Source: Uloborus plumipes | Lineage: Eukaryota; Arthropoda; Arachnida; Araneae; Uloboridae | DNA length: 64,000 nucleotides | Direction: 5' to 3' | NCBI GenBank assembly: GCA_038373865.1 | Contig: JAXGGA010006467.1 | Span: 1-64,000 of the forward strand | Shown here: positions 60,346 to 64,000 of the stretch, piece by piece | Layout: each line of letters opens with the position of its first letter | Numbering within the stretch: position 1 is the first letter of the stretch | The notes under the pieces: model-generated | The model's database searches: none | The model's input: the letters and a program-made list of their open reading frames with translations, nothing else | Told to the model about the DNA's origin: nothing | Program-made: the position numbers and the translations under genes

Positions 60346-60474
60346 ATGATGGGGGATTACTGTTGGTCACTTCACCGGGAAGTTCAGCAAGCTATTCATC
60401 GCAGGAAAAGCTACACAAGAAGCTTCAAGGAAAAAAGGGAAAGAAAATATAAAGCAATTCCAGTTGACAAGTGA
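60346..60474 (+). other. Short coding-like frame, unidentified
   Basis: ATG to TGA, 42 residues, including HREVQQAIHRRKSYTRSFKE, very basic with a composition like real protein. It is not preceded by a clear promoter or splice site. It could be an exon end or a decayed transposon piece. I do not recognise it. Confidence 0.2.
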
Positions 60475-62187
60475 ACCTTGTATCATCACATAAAATTACT
60501 ATTCCAAGTATTTTACTGTAAATACAAACCATTTTTACGATTCTACAGTGTTTCATTGATTTCCCTATATACTGTAAATGGGTATTAGACTATATAATAA
60601 AATACATTTTGCTTGGAAACTAAGGGTGATACATAAAAACTACAAGCAGATTTGGATTCAGCACATAAAAATCTATCAAGATCAGCTATTAAAATTAAAA
60701 AAGTTTTCAAAAAGGTTTTTTTTTGTTGGCCTGTGTTATTCTTGATAAAGAAATTATACGCCTCGCTTAATTATAGGTTACTTTCCTCGTTTATGAACCG
60801 CCAAGGTAATGTGCCTCACATAAAATAATACTTTCTTGAGGGTAAAAAGATCAAATATGCTAATGTATTTTTATTTTTTTTATGAAGTAGTGACTGTTAA
60901 GGTATTCCACGGTGTCCGGAGGCGGTTTTTTTTTCTTAAAAGGAAAATGTGAACAAAATGTAAGAAATAAATTTTATGAACAAAAAGTTTGAACGAAATA
61001 TTTGTCTTCTAAGCTATACAGCGAATGTCTTTGTAAAATAATTCATCTTGCGCAATTATAGAATAATTTACAAAAAAATAAATATGTATTTCTTTTTTTC
61101 AAATCGTCTTTATCCGCAAAATTTGCTGCACGCAATGCTTTTGAAAAGTTGTTTCCTTTATGGGTAATTTTAAATTATTTTATTGACAAAAAAAAAGAAA
61201 GAGTTAACTCATTTGAGTCATCTCTTTGAATTTTGAAGAATTATGATCAATTATCTTTAGACTCTAATTCACTTTGGCCTATCCTTACGTAGCAACTTTA
61301 GTCTTCGCATAGTTTCTTAATGATCCTGTATATAAACAAACCGAACCTGGATCAGAAAGAATATTAAAATAAATTTACAACTACAACCATCTCTACTGTT
61401 TAGTAAAAGTAATTCAGATTCTTTCAGGAAAAAATCATAAAAAAGTATCTTAAAGTGAATTTAAATTACGTATTTAAGAGCATAACAACTTCTGAAGAAG
61501 TCTTCATGTCTGAGGGCTAAACCACTGCGAAAACAAAGAATCAACTTCTAAACTCAGAGGTTAGCGACCGCTGGACGCATGCATTGGAATGACTTATTAA
61601 TGAAAATGAGTTTATCTATGATATTGTCCTGTTTTGTGAATTTAGAGAAAGATTACTCCCGAAATTAGTTTAAACAAAATATAATCTCATTTTATAGAGC
61701 AAGAATTTAAGATCGCAAACGAGCAACACGAGGTATTAGGAAAATTTGAAATAAATGTTAGATTGTTTGCCTTATTTCCAGAAAATGAAGTACAAAGACT
61801 TAGTGATAATTACTAATTTCGTTGCATCTAAATTACATTTGAATGTATGTCAAGTTTTGTAAACAGTTTGCTGATTACATGTATGCTAGATTAATGTGTA
61901 TGCTAATGAAACCATTCAATTTTTAAAACTCATATTGCAAATATTTTGTGGTTTATCAAGACTATTTTTATTAGTTTAAAATGAAAGGTTTTTTATTATT
62001 AACACTTTAAATATTAGTTGTGAACTACTGATGCGCAGTTAGCTAGTTGTTCATTTAAAATAAGGTATGATTTTAAATATTTATAAAAAAATCATAATTT
62101 TAATATAATAATTATTTTAAAAGGAGTATTTTCAAGTGAATGTGGTATAAAATGCATAAATCAAATTGAAATTTTATTCAATCTTCT
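60475..62187. other. Intergenic, nothing recognised
   Basis: AT-rich with no gene or paired repeats seen. Confidence 0.35.
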
Positions 62188-62601
62188 TATGTCGGTTACT
62201 GCAGGTTTCCAAACAGTAATAAAGAGCTACTAGTTAATTCATGATATTTCAGTACTCTTATTTTGCTTCGATTAATTCAAACATATACGTTTGTGTCAAT
62301 TTATCTTGGCGAATTATTTTAAGTAATTTTAAAACTTCCTACAGACCCATTTGACGGTAAATATGGCTCTCTTACATGCAGTTATAATACAGTATAATCT
62401 GCTTATACAAGTTACTGCAAGTTTCCCAACAGTAATAAAGTGCTACTGGTTAATCCATAATATTTCAGTATTCTCATTTTGTCTCGATTAGTTTAAGCGT
62501 ATACGTAAGTGTCACTGAATCTTGGAGAATTGTTTTAAGTAATTTTCAAACTTCCTCCAGACGCATTTGACAGGAAATATGTCTCTTACATGAAGTGCTC
62601 G
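62188..62601 (+). repeat. Tandem duplication of about 205 bp
   Basis: Unit 1 (62188-62397) and unit 2 (62398-62601) align in order: GTTACTGCAGGTTTCC / GTTACTGCAAGTTTCCC, AACAGTAATAAAG, ATATTTCAGTA, TTTTAAGTAATTTT and ACTTCCTACAGACCCATTTG / ACTTCCTCCAGACGCATTTG. By eye about four fifths of positions match. No coding frame. Confidence 0.65.
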
Positions 62602-63004
62602 TAACACATAATCCATCAAGCCGTACATGAATGCTGAAGCACTACCCATGTGTGTCCATCAGCCAACTTACTCCATGACCAGACAGGGATATCATTTTTA
62701 TCATGCGCTCTATTTTCTCTATGAAGTCAGTCAGCTGCGCTCTCAACGGTAATCGATGTCGAGCTACAGAATCTGTTCAAGGGACGGATAATAGAGAACA
62801 TTCAAAGTCTGGAGGAAGATTTTGCGATAGGAATTCTTCATCAACTATGCGAAAAATATAAGATTTTGTCTCGTGTTAGATATCAATCAGAGCTTCTTTC
62901 GACAAGCGTGGATAATTGATTGTCTTTTCTAGATATTGCGGGACCCATATCTATAAAATAATTCATGAGAATTGATAAATATATGAAAAATATAAATATA
63001 TATG
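62602..63004. other. Intergenic, nothing recognised
   Basis: Slightly less AT-rich than average. No frame or repeat recognised. Confidence 0.35.
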
Positions 63005-63234
63005 CACCGTGAAAAATAGATATTGTTTTTGCAGTTTACAGCTAATTTTCCAGTAATAAACTGTAAAATTGTTAATTTTACAGTAGTAAACTGTAAAATT
63101 GTTTGTTTACAGTAAAAAAAACTAAAATTACTAATTTTACAGTAATAAACTGTAAAATAACCAGTTTTTCAGTTTATTACGATGCTTCAAGTTTTAAACA
63201 GGAACTTTTGACTTTAACAATTAAATTATTAATA

Positions 63235-63240
<6 letters not shown>
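63005..63240 (+). mobile_element. ACTGTAAAA-type MITE, copy 5 (3'-truncated)
   Basis: Begins CACCGTGAAAAATAGATATT and contains TTTTACAGTAATAAACTGTA units and a TTTTAAACAGGAAC phrase. It runs into the (GT)n tract instead of the mirrored end. Confidence 0.55.

Positions 63241-63322
<82 letters not shown>
63241..63322 (+). repeat. (GT)41 microsatellite
   Basis: 82 bases of uninterrupted GT, following directly on a truncated MITE. Confidence 0.95.
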
Positions 63323-63325
<3 letters not shown>

Positions 63326-63384
63326 ATTTCATTAAACATATATCTAATTAGATCTGTCAAGATTTAAAGAAAATAAAATAGAGT

Positions 63385-64000
63385 GAGTTCTGGTAAGCGC
63401 GTACCCTTTTTTTCAAAGTTCATGTTCTCAAGGATGCTGCTCTGTTGAAAAATCTTGTACACTCACAATTTTTTTTTAGTTTTCCTTCCAGATCCTTTAC
63501 TAAGATTTTCAAGCATATAATATATCAAATAAACCATAAGCATAAGTTTTGTGACCTGGTTTATGACACCTATTCTAAAGTACGCACTTTCCCTACCTAG
63601 CGGGTAAGTGCGTCCACCTTAAATTGTGTGAACATGAGTAAGAAAAAACTTCTGGCACATGGTAAATATGTTAGGTAGTTGCCTTGTGATGATTCCTAAT
63701 ACTAGAGATCAGCACTTGCTTGCATGAATGAAACGCAATCAGTGATATCCCACGTGTCTTGCAAACAACTGTAATTTGAAGATTGAGAGAGTTGTGTCTG
63801 TGATTCTTCCTTTGTCCTTTTAATAAGATCAAGTGAGCAAATGTAAGTTGTTTTTATTTAGTAATAATCACTTATAGTCTACATAGTTTATTTTGTTTAA
63901 TACATTAATCAGTCTGTGTTTAAGCCAGGGTTCGTACTTACCCCTTCTTAAATGTAAGATGAGACATGTGTGTCCAATAGCGTTGTTGTAAGTGCGTACC
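63385..64000. repeat. Cluster of GTAAGTGCGTACC motifs, cut by the window end
   Basis: GTAAGCGCGTACC near 63392, GTACGCACTTTCC near 63579 (inverted), GTAAGTGCGTCC near 63604, GTTCGTACTTACC near 63930 (inverted) and GTAAGTGCGTACC at 63988-64000. This spacing suggests a repeat element with internal copies of its end motif. The right end lies outside the window. Confidence 0.45.

Noticed and set aside
63103..63324. Open frame ending in a long Val-Cys repeat
   Set aside because: The Val-Cys run is translation of the (GT)41 microsatellite.

Overview
This window looks like a piece of an animal nuclear genome: AT-rich, gene-poor, with spliceosomal GT-AG splice signals and dense decayed DNA transposons, one LTR retrotransposon remnant, tRNA-derived SINE pieces, Helitron-type ends and microsatellites. 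Nothing bacterial or viral is seen. The mix of Tc1-like, mariner, hAT, PIF/Harbinger-type and pogo-type elements around a GPR161-like receptor suggests an arthropod, perhaps an arachnid. That is an inference from general resemblance, not a proven assignment.

The only convincing host gene is a rhodopsin-class G-protein-coupled receptor on the plus strand, in two exons (3562-3962 and 8187-8793) that join in frame to a 335-residue seven-helix protein. Its 4.2 kb intron is almost entirely a nest of mobile DNA. A palindromic non-autonomous element (4019-8125) is split by a Tc1-like transposon (4274-7914). That transposon is in turn split, inside its transposase gene, by a long-armed fold-back element (4664-6895). 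Without these insertions the intron would be about 120 bases.

The rest is mobile-element country. From 9.8 to 13.9 kb there is a palindromic double mariner 3' end, a PIF-type MITE and a nearly intact Tc1-like element whose transposase has a single internal stop. From 17.6 to 20.4 kb lies a 2.7 kb near-perfect palindrome with arms of about 1.35 kb. From 21.9 to 27.1 kb there are inverted repeats, a pair of TTAA-flanked MITEs in opposite orientation and a hAT-type MITE. From 32.2 to 40.5 kb, two inverted ends of a GTGCC-rich element bracket a hAT element with a perfect 8-base target duplication and a 5'-truncated Ty3/gypsy element (RNase H plus integrase, 3' LTR, and a 5' LTR rearranged as direct-inverted-direct). 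From 42 to 64 kb there are several small TIR elements, a Helitron 3' end, tandem and inverted duplications, and a (GT)41 tract.

The most unusual recurring pattern is a set of TA-flanked MITE families (ACTGTAAAA, GTGCCTCT and CCGATGAG types) whose interiors are built from palindromic units related to their own termini. I found no gene cluster, RNA-guided system or biosynthetic pathway. Long stretches (for example 27-29 kb, 52-55 kb, 55-58 kb) hold nothing I can name.
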